Positions 33,148-44,780 of a DNA stretch of 64,000 bases are shown piece by piece (positions within the stretch are counted from its first letter, which is position 1; every line of letters starts with the position of its first letter). The notes beneath the pieces were generated by a model that was given only the letters and a program-made list of their open reading frames with translations, did not search any database and had not been told where the DNA came from. A program made the translations under genes and the position numbers. The stretch comes from Ilex aquifolium (taxonomy: Eukaryota; Streptophyta; Magnoliopsida; Aquifoliales; Aquifoliaceae). The stretch spans positions 9,730,744 to 9,794,743 of the forward strand of contig OX637393.1 of assembly GCA_951799425.1 (NCBI GenBank), written 5' to 3'.

Positions 33148-34075
33148 GCTCCTTATGTATATTTACATTATCTACTTCTCATCTTTGCAGGTTCAAAATA
33201 CCCAAAACTTTTATCACGTGGAGGATTGCATTTCCATTCACAACAACTAGAAAATCAAGAAGAGATCAGGTTACAAGAGCATGTTATGCAGTTCTTGCCC
33301 AAGAATCTATGAACTATAGCAATTTTGTGCTGCACTTTATGTAGAAGTGCATATGCAATATGATAGGCCAGTCATGTTAATTTTACCATGAGATTCCATG
33401 GACTTGGAAGGATCCACAAAATGGAGCATAATTGCAAAAAAAAAAATTGTGAGAACTATCGCTACTTTTATAGTACAAAACAGTTTTTCGGTAAATAAGG
33501 TAAACTGTATATATTTAACCATCCTTATCTCTCGTGACTAAAGCCTCGTGTATTGAAGTCGCAATTTCTTTCAAGAGAATGCTCCCTCCCTACGAGATAT
33601 CATTCGAGCAGTAGCAGGAAAGAATTGTACCCAACACTATTATAAATCAGCATATTTCTTTAAATGGTGTAAAACCCCTAACTGTGTTATCTGCCGGCTA
33701 AAGATCTAAAGTTCATTTCAGTGAGTAATTCATGTCAGGTAAAAAAAAAAGAGAAATGGTTTAGAAATATATCAGATATTTTATTTCTGAAAGAATGGCA
33801 ATAGAAAAAAAGAGATAGACATACATTGACTAAAACATACCGAAAGATGTCATGCATCGAAATACCTGGTAACTTAGAGATTTTTTATAGTCAATCATTG
33901 ATTCATTTCAGTTTTCATAGAAATCAAAACATTATGATCGTTTAGGTGGAAACCAAGTGACATTTTCATCCTTACAACCAACACCAAAGTATTCATTTCC
34001 AATGCCAAATTCATAGGAATATACATTAGATTTTGCACATATCATTTAACAACTCAAAACACATCCCAGCTGGTT
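33148..34075. other. 3' flank of hydrolase copy 1
   Basis: Non-coding, matching the right arm at 45690-46311 and 53742-54081. Contains the unoccupied target of the right-arm copia ('catgtcaggtaaaaaa' at 33731). A minus-strand AATAAA at about 33780 may be the polyadenylation signal of the hydrolase. Confidence 0.6.
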
Positions 34076-35032
34076 TTAGTTTTTGTCAGCTCTCTCTCCA
34101 ATCCATGACAGTATCATCTCAAACACTACCTGCACACTTTCATTTGGTTCACCAATCATCTGATGCCACATGCCTTCAACAATCTTCAAGGTCTTGTCCT
34201 TACTTGCTACTGATTCATAAACAAACTTAGCAGATTCAGGATCACAAACCTTATCAGCCCCACCATGCAATATTAGCATTGGAACCTCAAGTTCATGGCA
34301 ATTCCTCTCTATATATTCACAAACTCTCAGAAACTCCAGTGCAGTGGCTGCCCTTGGCTTCATATTTGCCAAGCTCTTTGGACTCTTTACATGCAACTTT
34401 CTCTTCCAATCCTCCTTATATGCTATATTAGAAGGAGGTTTTGTGATCCAAATCTTCCAACGGGGCGCGATAAAGGCTGCCACAGGAAGTAGCTTCTCAA
34501 TAGGCCACACTGGCCTCATCTTCTTTGAAACTCCACACATAGCTCCACTTAGTATCAAACCATTCCACTCAGTTCTTTGCTCTAGGCATATTAGCATTCC
34601 AATTGCACCACCAAGAGACTCACCATATAGGAAAGCTGGGAGTTTCGGGTGGTTGGCTCGCGTTGAATCAAAGAATTGGATGCAATCGCGAACTACAGGC
34701 TGAATATCTGGGATGTGAGCGCGTAGGCCATCGGAGTAGCCATGGCCTTGGAGGTCAAGGGCATAAACATAGAACCCAGCTTTCGCTAGGGCGATCGCAG
34801 TTAGCTCACAGAGCCAGCTGCTCTCTGAGTTGTAGCCATGGACCATGGCTACAAGGCCTCTTAGCTGAGGGGTGGTGGCATTGGGGCACCAGGACTGAGT
34901 GAAAATGTTCATGTTCTGTTTGTTTAACATGAAGCTTTCTTGGTGGAGTACTTGATGTTTTTTGTAGAACTCTTCCTTTGTAAGGTCTCCATAAGGGCTG
35001 TTTCCATTAGCTTGGTGAATTGGATGAGCCAT
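34076..35032 (-). CDS. Monoacylglycerol-lipase-like alpha/beta hydrolase, copy 1
   Basis: 318 residues, no intron. HGYNSES (65-71) supplies the oxyanion-hole HG. The nucleophile elbow is GESLG with Ser139; Asp260 follows HGG (HGGAD) and His290 lies in GMWH, completing the Ser-Asp-His triad. The family (serine hydrolases of the lysophospholipase/MAGL type) splits monoacylglycerols or related esters, including caffeoyl shikimate in some members; the substrate here cannot be told from sequence. Full family length; no signal peptide or membrane segment, so probably cytosolic or peripheral. ATG chosen because MAHPIHQANGNSPYGDLTKEEFY matches how related proteins begin and a TATA box lies ~50 bp upstream. 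The neighbour copy 20 kb away is 318 aa with 11 changes. Confidence 0.93.
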   Translation of the reverse strand: MAHPIHQANGNSPYGDLTKEEFYKKHQVLHQESFMLNKQNMNIFTQSWCPNATTPQLRGLVAMVHGYNSESSWLCELTAIALAKAGFYVYALDLQGHGYSDGLRAHIPDIQPVVRDCIQFFDSTRANHPKLPAFLYGESLGGAIGMLICLEQRTEWNGLILSGAMCGVSKKMRPVWPIEKLLPVAAFIAPRWKIWITKPPSNIAYKEDWKRKLHVKSPKSLANMKPRAATALEFLRVCEYIERNCHELEVPMLILHGGADKVCDPESAKFVYESVASKDKTLKIVEGMWHQMIGEPNESVQVVFEMILSWIGERADKN

Positions 35033-35078
35033 AATATCTGATTTTAACTAGTTTAGAAATGGGACTCTGAATGATATG

Positions 35079-35087
35079 TTATATAAA

Positions 35088-35113
<26 letters not shown>
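35079..35113 (-). promoter_or_regulatory. TATA box and GA repeat of hydrolase copy 1
   Basis: On the minus strand a (GA)n run (35089-35112) leads directly into GTTTATATAAC (35079-35088), about 47-56 bp upstream of the ATG. The same arrangement is found at copy 2. Confidence 0.7.
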
Positions 35114-35118
<5 letters not shown>

Positions 35119-38100
35119 CCATTTCATGATAGGTATATGTTGTTAATTAATGATCAGTTGGCAGCTTTTACTCCCAACTGTCTTATATTAAATGGAATAA
35201 GGACACACATCAAACTCGTTGCTAATACTCAGGACACATCAGACTACTGATGTTTTTTGTTGGTTGCTAACGAGAGGCTCGTGGTCATCTTTGAAAGGGA
35301 TACGTGTCGAAAATCTAATGAAAATTGAGAAAAGTTTTGGTATTTTAATTCTGAAATATGAGAATTTTTATTTCTCATCACTTATTAGTTTCGATCTTCT
35401 ATCATTGTCAAAACATCTCCAAAAATTTTGATTCTAGCTTTATCTGACGTGCAATTATGATAAATCTCTTGTGGTAGCTATAAAAGGACACTGACCTTAA
35501 AGTGAACTCATAACCAACTTATCACCTTTGTCAGTGGGGTAATCTAATAACTAGCAGTGAGAAAGTGTGGGTTCAGTCCACAGTTTCATGTAAACCATGA
35601 TATGTCACAAAACATGTTAAAAAAGTATGGTAAAAAGAGAAAAAATTTGAAAAACTACTGTACTCTGGAAATTGATTCCAATTCCATCTAGAGGTCTAAT
35701 TCTCCATTATTGCACATCTACCTCAGCAAATGAAGAAGACAGCGTCACATCAACATCATTAAGAAGCTACTAATTAAAGTTGGCTTAATCCATTCTACAA
35801 GTGGTCCAACAGCAAATTAATCACTGCTTGCTCCAGTAATTCTCCCCCAGAAACTTGCCTTTCTTAAACCCTGGAATTCTTCTGTTTCTAGTGCTCTTTT
35901 TGATCTTACTGATGTGTGATAACAGTTGGAGCTTCATACTTGTACACCTTTGCAAATGTGAATGAATACTTTACCTAGCCAAAAAAGATTTAAAGTTGGA
36001 TTTGTATGTTACTAGAACATCTTTTAGCTCTAGTTTTTGATGTCAATCGAGTCAGAGTGTGTCATACTCGGGCCATATTATTTTAGGTTTGTGTCACATT
36101 AATGTCGTGTTTGTGTTTATATAATCAATTATCCAAAAACTGTAGGTCTAAATTTGGTTATGAGGATGCAACTTCTCAACCACTTGGGCAACCCCATTAT
36201 CTCAACTTTGCCACAACTTTAGTGTCCCTAGTAATTAAACATTCAAGACAACTGTTTTTGTGAGCTTTTCATTGAAGAGGCAGTTTTTCTGCATTGAATA
36301 GGGATCTATTTAATATACCATTCTCTATTGTTGCCCTCACCAGTTGGATTTTGTACGGTTGTTCTATTGTGTTTTGGGTGTTAGGAATTCTAGTTATAAA
36401 AATTATTATGCCACACAAAAAAATAGCATTCTATACATCTAACTTTCTCTAGGTCTCACAATAGCTACAGTGGCGTGAGCCCGTGCATTGTACTCCTCTC
36501 TCTCGTTTATTTATCTACTACAAGTCGTGTTACACACAATACATGTTTGAAATGTAAAAATTGTGTGTGTGAGAGAGAGTGTGTGTGTGTGTTAATATAG
36601 GTGGTCAACTGTGTCTATGTAAAAGAGATTATGTGAGAAGTAAAAACTTGATGATACAGTGGTTGAGAGAGGGTGTGACCAGAAATTATATCCTGTGTTT
36701 CCTCCAATAATAAATAGTCGCAGTGGCATAAGCTCGTACATTGTACTCTCTCTCTCTCTCTTATTTACTACAAGTCGTGTTGCACACAATACATATTTGA
36801 AATGTACAAATTTCTTTGTGAGAGAGGGAGAGAGAGTGTGTGTGTGTTAAGATAGGTGGTCAAATGCGTCTATGTAAAAGAGATTATGTGAGAAACTTGA
36901 TACTACAGAGGTTGAGAGAGGTTGCGATTAAAAACTACATACTGCATTTCCTCCCATAATAAATAGTAATATATTGGTATACTCTAGATATATTTGAAGA
37001 CATCGTAAGATATAGTCCATGATTTTACACTTGTATCGCCTTTTTTAAACCTTAGGGCCTTGTTTTAACATGTTTCCATTGAAGTCCCAGTAGAACAGTT
37101 GACCAAAAATTTTAAGCCCAACACAACCTCAAACCTTGGCTGAGAAGTTACTCCCTAAAATTAATCGGTTCATGGCAACCGCCACCACAATCATTACCTT
37201 CACCGTCATCATCGCCATCGCCATCGTCACTGTAGTCACCGTCACAACCAACACCACCACTACTACCACCATTGCAGTCACCATTACGATCTTCACCACC
37301 ACAACTATCTAGGGCTGACCCACAGGCAATGCCATTGAGATGGTCACCTCACCTAAGATGCTCAAAATTAGTGACCCCCCTGATTGAAATTTGAAATGAA
37401 AGCCAAAAATATTAGGTGTTGTGCAGTCAGTCAGGCATCATAAATTAAAAAACCCACTAAACAGTTCAGGTATAGTTTGTCTTATGGACAAAAAGCAAAT
37501 AGGAGTAAAAAGGCGCCAACAACTGCAATTAGTATGGGGAGTAATGTTATGTTTACTAAATTATTTACCAAATTTTGTATCACAAATCAGTGTGGGTTGT
37601 TAGATTAGTTGGGTCCACTAACTTCACTAAACATTCAATATATAGGATTTTGACACACTGTTGGGGATACAAGATTTAATAAACAAATTTGGGTAACATA
37701 GTTTGGACAACACGGATCCCCACATCTCTCTCTCTCTCTCCCCATTAATTACATATTAGCCGACATATTTGTTCAATCGTGCATAAATTTTTTTTTTTAA
37801 TAGTTATGGGTGTCTAAATCAACTTGCGTACACCTCAACTAATCTTTTTTTTAGTCAGATTAAAGACAGTTATCCACACCGAGACTAGAGTATTCATAAG
37901 GGATAAATCCCTCATGGCCCGACCTTAGAAAATTTTCAAAATTCAAACTCAGGACCTCTAAATTTACAATTATGTATAATTGACATTAGCTAACGTGGGC
38001 GAAACTCGACGACAAGTTATTAACGGATCCCAACTCATGCAATCTATATCTATATTTGAGGAATACTAGGGATGCTACCTAATTTATTGAAGCTATTAAG

Positions 38101-38215
38101 TTAATTATAAGTTTTAAAGTTAGATAAAATTTATTTTTAATTCAACAGCTATAATTGATAGGTCATGAGATTAAGGTGACGTTTGGAAAATGGAACGACT
38201 TAAGACAGAATGTAG
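35114..38215. other. Upstream flank of hydrolase copy 1, no gene
   Basis: Matches the right arm at about 55125-59313. Contains (GT)n/(GA)n/(CT)n microsatellites at 36560-36595, 36745-36765 and 36822-36848. A stretch of GCCACC/ACCATC trinucleotide-like repeats lies at 37170-37310. A small MITE-like hairpin occupies about 37540-37720 (ends 'gtaatgttatgtttacta' and its imperfect inverse), which is present in both arms. No coding frame is supported. Confidence 0.6.
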
Positions 38216-38967
38216 CATGCAAGCACATGACTTGAGAGTAAGTGTGTGAAAATATTTGGTCTAAGTCAACTTTGAATGAAAGGGTTTGGGTCTCATTAAA
38301 AAAATCAGATTTGTTCTGTGGTGTTGGATCTCATTACATCTTAAATTTTTAAGATCTTAAAAATGTTATGCTCATCCATTTGTTTAAATGAACTCTAAAA
38401 AAAATTAACATTTTAATTAAAATAACATATTTTAAATTGACCTGATTTGTGCTATTAATTCAGGTAATAATATTAAAATGCCCTAAAATTCATGGAAAAT
38501 AAATTGCATTTGGGTCATTGAAAAAATTTTGGATTGGGTTCGGATTAATTTTGCTATTTATTGAAAAAAAATAATTAAGTTTTATTTTTAAACACACAAC
38601 TTCGGATGGTAGTAAAAAGAAACAAATAACGACTTTTTGTAAAAATGTGTAATTTATTGATTCATATTTTTTTTTCCTAAATAAGACAATACTAATGGAT
38701 TGGATTTTTTTTCATTCCATTCCAAACATGGTATATGATTGAATAATATTTTTTTACACAGGAGTGCAATTGTCATTTTAGTATGTTTTATCTTTACATG
38801 TGAATGGGGCACACAAACCAAATAATTTCTATCCAAAGATAGGATAGGATAGGATTTGAATCCGAACTTTATAATCCTCTAATTCGGATCACTTTGCATT
38901 GAGTTGGATTGAGTTCGGATTCAAATCCAATCCAATTCAATCCTCCCATGGTGATCCAAACACCACC
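38216..38967. other. Junction between duplication arms, probable MITE
   Basis: Not matched in the other arm. Ends look inverted: 'ggtgacgtttggaaaatgg' near 38176, and the reverse complement of 'ggtgatccaaacaccaccat' near 38951 reads 'atggtggtgtttggatcacc'. Contains 'ggataggataggattt' repeats. No gene. Confidence 0.5.
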
Positions 38968-39044
38968 ATTTGGGATTAGCTTACTACCTGCAAAGTTACC
39001 ATAACTAGAAGTAGAAACCTTTGTAGCCGGATCACAGGTAACAG

Positions 39045-40453
39045 GACAGGCGGAGGGAGGCAGGGGCCAGGGTGGGCACGTGCCCCCCCCTCAAATTTTT
39101 TTTTTTTTTATTAGTGAGGTATATGTATTATATATTTATACATATATATTATGTGTGCCCCCTCCATTTATATTAGACCCACATTATTTACCCAAAATAA
39201 TTAAAAAATTAAGCCCATTTAAAACAAAAAAAAATTGAGTTCACTATTATCTACCCAAATTTATTAAAAAATCAAATATTTGACCTATTACAATCCACCC
39301 AAACCTATTAAAAAAACAAAATTTTTAGCCCAACATTAAAAACAAAATTTTGGCCCATCTATCATTAAAAAACAAAACTTTTGGCCCACTTGACTAAAAC
39401 CTATTTTATCTTTCCTTTTTTTTTTTCTCTCTGTCTCACTCACTCCTCCTAGTTGCCCACTGCCCAGCCACAAGAAAAAGAGAAGAAACCAAGAGAAGCT
39501 CAACACGTGAGAAGCTCAGTTCCTTGAATTTTTTTGTCTTTCCTTGCACCGACCTATAAAATTATTTTATACATTATATTTACCCCCTAAATTTTTGAAA
39601 ATTTTAATAATGGTTCTAGTCTTTTTTTTTTTTAATAAATTAGTGGACCACTAACTCTCTAAAATAAATATGTTAGTTTTGGATTGAGTCAATGTTCTAT
39701 TTGTATATTGACGAAAATACAATATTTCTTTTTATCTAACACAATGTTCGTTACTTTTTAAGAATAATTTTTAGTTTTCATTTACAATTTTTTTAGTAAT
39801 AGTAGTTTATAACCTAATAAAATACGATTATATACAAAAAATAAAAGGTTGTAACCTAAAAATATTTCAAACTATTTTGAATAGGAAATTTCTCTATAAG
39901 ATTGATAATGATCTCAACTAAATTTTGTAACTAAATAGAGAATAATTTTACAACGTACTTGTGATTGTGCGCATTGATAGAAAATTAGTGAAAAATTAAT
40001 TTACATTTAATTCATATACAAAATTTTAGAGATTTTAAAAAAATTTATATTTTATTGAAATATATAATTAGGTTAAAATGTACTAAAAAAATTATTTTGT
40101 GTCTTTTTGTTAAGATTTTGTTTCGGCTAAATAAAAATTAAATTTACTATTTCACAATAATTTAGTATTGATTCTTATTTTTTTTTCATTCTTGAACTGA
40201 ATTTTTTAGTATTAATTTCGATTAAATATTTTTTTATACTAGTTATATTTTGCCTCCATTATAAATATTCATGGCTCCGCCCGTGGCAATATACATATTT
40301 TTTTTTGGAATTTTTTATGTTAAATGGACTTCATATATCAAATATAATATAATAAATATAAATATGTTATATAGTGTGATTCGTTAGACGAAAAAAAATT
40401 ATAGTGCATAATTAAAGTGTCCACCCTGAACAAAATTCCTGACTCCGCCCCTG
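39045..40453. mobile_element. Non-autonomous hAT element, TSD GGTAACAG
   Basis: Perfect 8-bp direct repeats GGTAACAG (39037-39044 and 40454-40461). Ends are imperfect inverted repeats: CAGGCGGAGG near the left end and the reverse complement of GACTCCGCCCCTG at the right end, a CAGGGGCGGAG terminus common in plant hAT elements. 1409 bp, AT-rich, with poly-T runs and 'ggctccgccc' repeated internally at 40274. No transposase frame remains. Confidence 0.8.
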
Positions 40454-40548
40454 GGTAACAGTCTATATTAGTGAACACGTTGTTCAGTTAACTACCACAT
40501 ATATTCTTGGTATGGTAACGACATTTGGATTGTCTGTACCGAAAACGA

Positions 40549-42131
40549 AGGGCCTGTTTGTTTATTGTTTTTGTCTCTTGTTTTGTGTTTTTGTTTTCAA
40601 TTTTTGTCAAAATTGAAAATAAAAATTTGTTTGGTAATTGTTTTTGTTTTTTGTTTTATGATAGTTGTCTTGGAAACAAGCCAAAAAAATGGGAACAAAA
40701 AAATTATGTTCCAGGAAACAAGGCAAAATGGAAACACGGGCACGCAAGGTTAGGAGATCTAATGAGATCTGGGTTTCGAACTTCCTTAGCAGAAAAAATA
40801 GCATTTTTTCGTGGAACTATTTAAACCCACTTCAATGACATTAGCCCTCTCTATCTCCATTTCCGCCTCACTCTCTCTATTGTCTCTCTCACCGACGGGG
40901 ACAACCATTGCACCGACGGGGACAGCCACCTTCACCGGCGGGGACAACCACCTTCTCTTTCTCCCTCTCTCATCTCATCTCCTTTCTCTCTCTATATATA
41001 TATACACACAGATATATATGTATAAATACACAGATCTGTGTATGTATACAGAGATCTGTGCATATATATGCATACATACACATATCTGTGTATATATACA
41101 CACAAATCTGTGTGTATTGTGTGTTCCGTGTGCTGTGTATGTGCCGATTGTGTTGTGTTGATTGTGTTGTGATGTGTGTTGTGTGTGTGTGTTCTGTGTT
41201 GGTTTTTGATGATCAAGGGTATTTTTGTTCTTGATTTGTTGATTGGGGTAGGTCTGTCTGTCTATCTTTCTCTCTTTGTAATATTTTTTTATCAATGATA
41301 GAAAGTGTTGATTTGTTTAAAAAAAAAATTTTGGGGGAGTTGGATTGAATTGCCATTTGAGTACTTGAAACAACTCCAAGAGAGAGTGAAAACACTTGAA
41401 GAACTGACCAAGAAGAAATCCATGGAATCAGTGGTTTTTGTGAAGAAATATGAGCTTTATTCCGATGGTGACAATTCTTCTTCAGATGAAAATTTTCCCG
41501 GTGACCCTATCAATGAGCCACTCCCCGAAATTGAAGCAAGATTTTCCGACAAAGATGTCCTCCTAAGAATTCATTGTGAGAAAAGGAATGGAGTTGGAAA
41601 AAACACTAGCTGAAATTGAGAAGCTTCATCTATCAGTTATCAATAGCAGTGTCATGACTTTTGGGACTTATGCTCTTGAGATAACTGTTATTGCTCAGGT
41701 GATCTTATTTCTCTTGTATAAACACTCATTTTTTTATGATTTAATCGTTTATTGCTGTGACGTTCATTTTGATGAAGGGTTTTTTCTATCATTTTTTTCA
41801 TGGTTGATTCATTAACCATGTTAATCACCCTCATGTTGTAAAGAACGATCTCATGGCTTGGTTAGGCTTCTTTTTTGTATCATTAATTCATCAAATTAAT
41901 TTAATTTGTTAAGTCTCAATAGTATTGTTGAAAGAAAAAACAGGGAATTTAAAGATATAATTTGAAGTAGTTATCAAACATGTTTTTTACTTTTATTCTC
42001 ATAATTTGGTAAACACAAATGACTACCAAACATGTTTTCTGTTTCAATGTTTACCACAAAACAGAGACAAAAATTGTCTCTGTTTTTTATTTTTTTGAAG
42101 ACACGAAAACAAAGACGTTACCAAACGACCC
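40549..42131. mobile_element. Pack-like insertion carrying a bHLH gene fragment
   Basis: The left arm reads continuously 'gtaccgaaagtgttctccc' where the right arm has this ~1.58 kb insertion. Ends are imperfect inverted repeats: GGGCCTGTTTGTTT at left, and the reverse complement of 'ggtaaacg'-like right end reads GGGTCGTTTGGTAAC. Both are followed inward by GTTTTTGT/GTCTTTGT runs. The exact ends and target duplication are uncertain (CGAAG flanks both sides). The interior has a CT-rich/GACGGGGACA repeat zone (40830-40970), an (AT)/(CA) microsatellite with repeated ACAGATCTGTGT palindromes (40990-41120) and an exon-like bHLH fragment. Confidence 0.65.
41362..41698 (+). pseudogene. Captured exon fragment of a plant bHLH transcription factor (bHLH18/25/NAI1-like)
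   Basis: Reads YLKQLQERVKTLEELTKKKS, the end of helix 2 running into the coiled stretch typical of plant group IVa bHLH factors, then VVFVKKYEL and DPINEPLPEIEARFSDKDVL, then LRIHCEK. A frameshift near 41592 moves to another frame that continues LEKTLAEIEKLHLSVINSS and ends LEITVIAQ. The block starts after an AG and ends at CAG before GTGATC, so it has intron-like edges. The basic region and helix 1 are absent, so no DNA-binding protein can be made. Group assignment is from memory of the family pattern. Confidence 0.75.
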
Positions 42132-43010
42132 CGAAGTGTTCTCCCTCACGGATGTAAATGCGTCTATTAAATTATTTAACATTGACTCGTTTAAAAAATA
42201 AGTCGAGCTTGGATAATTTTATTATTTTATATATAAATGAGTCGAATTTTACGAATTCAAATCGAGTTTTTTTAGGTTCGTTTTTTAAACAGTGCTTAAA
42301 AAATTATTCAAATTCAACTCGTTTAATACACGAATCGAGTCTTACCCAAGCTGAATTCTAGCAACTCGGCTCAATTATCAGCCATAATTATGTGGCCACG
42401 CTGACACAGTATAACCGTCCATTAATAATTTCACAAGTGTGCAAGTGGATCTCACACAATTAAATAACTACTCATCTATGTGATGTAATAATTACCCATA
42501 TAAAAAAAAAGATACACTTTGTCCATTTAATTTTTTTTTATTAAATGATTATAAGGAGAATTATATTTAGACCCCTGAGGTTTGTCATTAATCACTCATA
42601 CCGCCTGACGTTTGAAATATTACACACAGACCACTAAGGTTTGTATGCTCGTAACACTTAGACTAATGTCATCAATGTCTGTTAGTATATCCGTTAATAA
42701 ATTACAATCAGACTTCCTGAAATTTGTAGGCATATAATACTTAAACCCATTAATTTTAAAATGTTGTACTTATACAAAAAATACTCTAATCAAAGATAAA
42801 ATATTAAATATTTTAAATTTATAATCAAAATTCATGTTTTATTGCATTATTTATTGAAATAAAATCAAAAAAAAAATTAAATTTTTTTCTTAAAAAATCG
42901 TAATTAGTATACAATTATACTATCTATTTGTTGTATATTCTATAATTTTTGAACCAAATTAAGGAGGTTGCAACAAATTATACTAATACTCTAACAACAC
43001 ATAAGCATCA
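42132..43010. other. Right-arm non-coding segment with empty Tat and hAT sites
   Basis: Matches 12205-12448, 25786-26180 and 29675-30014 of the left arm. Holds the unoccupied Tat site near 42280 and the unoccupied hAT site near 42660. No gene. Confidence 0.75.
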
Positions 43011-43692
43011 GGGTGTCAAACGTGTCGGGTTAAATAGGTGACGAGTGAAAAATATGTAAACCCGTACACGACACATTTAATAAACGGGTGAAAAATCTCG
43101 ACACGAACACGACCCGTTTAATAAACAAGTAACACAACTCATTTAACCCGTTTAATTTTAAAAAAATTATATCAACAAATTTTAATACTTCACTTTTTTT
43201 ATTGTCAATTGTACTTACCTCAAAAAAGAGGAATTTTTAGCCAAATCTCATAAAAATTATACTTGAAGGCTTAAAAAAAAATGAAATAGGCCATTGTTTT
43301 TTATAGGCAACTCAACCCTCCCCATCTCCCCTCATTTTCCAATGTGGGACAAAAACTAAAGGCATTAGTTTGTCTTTGTCTTTGAAGTGCTCCTCATCTC
43401 CCCTCCTTTGTCTTTGAACTACTACTTTACTTTTTCTTTTTTTTTGTATTGATTTCTTTACTTCTTTTTTTCTTGATAATTTTTTAAAATAATTATTAAT
43501 TTATTATTATATTAATTTTATTTAAACAGGTAAATGTCTGATAAACGGTTTGACAGGTCTCACCCGAACACGACCCGTTTATTAAACGTGTTTGGCGTGT
43601 CAACCCGTTTATCACCCAAACTCGTTAAGATCTCACTCAAACCCGTTTAATTCGTGTTGGTTAATCGTGTCGTGTCGAATTTTGACAGCCCT
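43011..43692. mobile_element. hAT-type MITE, TSD AAGCATCA
   Basis: Perfect 8-bp duplications AAGCATCA (43003-43010, 43693-43700). Left end GGGTGTCAAACGTGTCG and right end, reverse complemented, AGGGCTGTCAAAATTCGACA form imperfect inverted repeats, with 'acccgttta' and its inverse repeated in the subterminal parts. 682 bp, non-coding. The left arm has a single AAGCATCA near 30007. Confidence 0.85.
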
Positions 43693-43700
43693 AAGCATCA

Positions 43701-43835
43701 CATACAAATCAATTTTAGTTCGCATACTTTAAGAGATTTGGTATGATTTTTTTGTTTTTTTTGTTCTAATACCAATTTATTTGACCCAATTAATTTTATT
43801 TTTTCTAAATCATTAATGTGGATCCAATTGAAAAT

Positions 43836-43871
<36 letters not shown>

Positions 43872-44243
43872 TAAAAAAATAAAAAATTCAGGGTAGGCCC
43901 AGGCCCTTCCTCCCTCTATCACTGTTGTTCGTCATGGAATTTTTTGTAGATTAAGAAAAAATATTAGATATTATTGTTACATCATATGATCATGTTGACA
44001 CAGTGTAATTATCCATTAATAAGATAATAAATGGACAAATAAATTTTACATAATTAAATAACTATCCATTCATATCATATAACAATTACCCATGTAAAAA
44101 AATGGGGTATACTTTCGTCATTTAATTTGTTTTCATTAAATGGCTACATAAGATTACATCGTGTCAATGTGATAATATGGCATAACCATGACACCCAACA
44201 TTTACTCCCAAATCAGATCAGGTACTCCCAAATCAGGTAGAGG
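43701..44243. other. Right-arm non-coding segment with (AT)n
   Basis: Matches 30015-30267. (AT)14-type microsatellite at 43841-43869. No gene. Confidence 0.6.
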
Positions 44244-44772
44244 CAGGGGCGGCTCATGCTAATTTAAGGCCTAAAGCTGAAATATTAAATGGAGGTCTTT
44301 TTATTTTTAAAATTATTTTTTTTAAAAAAATAATTTATTTTTAATTTTTTATGTGAGAGGGAGACAAAAGAAATATGTATTAATGATGTCGAGAAAGAGA
44401 TTTTAACTTTTGTTTTTTTTTTTTACCACAAAGATGGAGAGAGAATATTTAATTTCAACTTTTGTTTTTTGTTTTTTTTATCGAAGAGAGAGAGAAAGAA
44501 AGAGTGGGTGAGAATAAATATGAGTTGACTTTTGAGTATTTTTTTTATTTTTTTTAATTTCTAAGTTTTTAATGTTATAGATTGAATTATAATCTCAAAT
44601 TATTGTAATAAAAATTTTGATTGAATTTATTTTTTTGGGAATTTTTTGAAAGACTTAAAATTTAATGGACTTAATTTTTTTTGTGAATCAGTGATGTACT
44701 TAAAATTATAAATTCTTTTAAAAATTTAGAGCCTAAAATCTATATTTTTTTTCATACTGTTAGACTGCCCTG
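44244..44772. mobile_element. Short non-autonomous hAT element
   Basis: Flanked by GGTAGAGG (44236-44243) and GATAGAGG (44773-44780), an 8-bp duplication with one change. Ends CAGGGGCGGCTC and (reverse complement of right) CAGGGCAGTCTA are imperfect inverted repeats. 529 bp, AT-rich with GAGAGA runs. The left arm has one copy of the site near 30262. Confidence 0.75.
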
Positions 44773-44780
44773 GATAGAGG

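Larger units (their letters stand above)
11821..38215. repeat. Left arm of a tandem segmental duplication
   Basis: The arm opens with TTTGGGATTAGCTTACTA and ends near 38215. The right arm (38968-59313) matches it segment by segment with a few percent divergence, apart from private insertions. Shared landmarks include 'gtagccggatcacaggtaac' (12125 and 39022), the region around the target sites at 12444/25786 and 42290, the whole hydrolase gene with both flanks, the CA/CT-rich stretches near 36500/57600, and the trinucleotide-rich stretch near 37180/58320. After removing its Tat element, hAT and MITEs the arm is about 11-12 kb. Confidence 0.9.

Noticed and set aside
34295..34902. Plus-strand reading frames opposite hydrolase copy 1 (and the same at 54350-54908)
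   Set aside because: They mirror the conserved hydrolase frame on the minus strand and have no family-like composition; both copies show them only because the gene is conserved.
40811..41295. Reading frames with periodic Tyr/Ile/Cys/His around the CACAGATCTGTG repeats
   Set aside because: They are microsatellite and CT-rich sequence read in several frames on both strands, with no domain.
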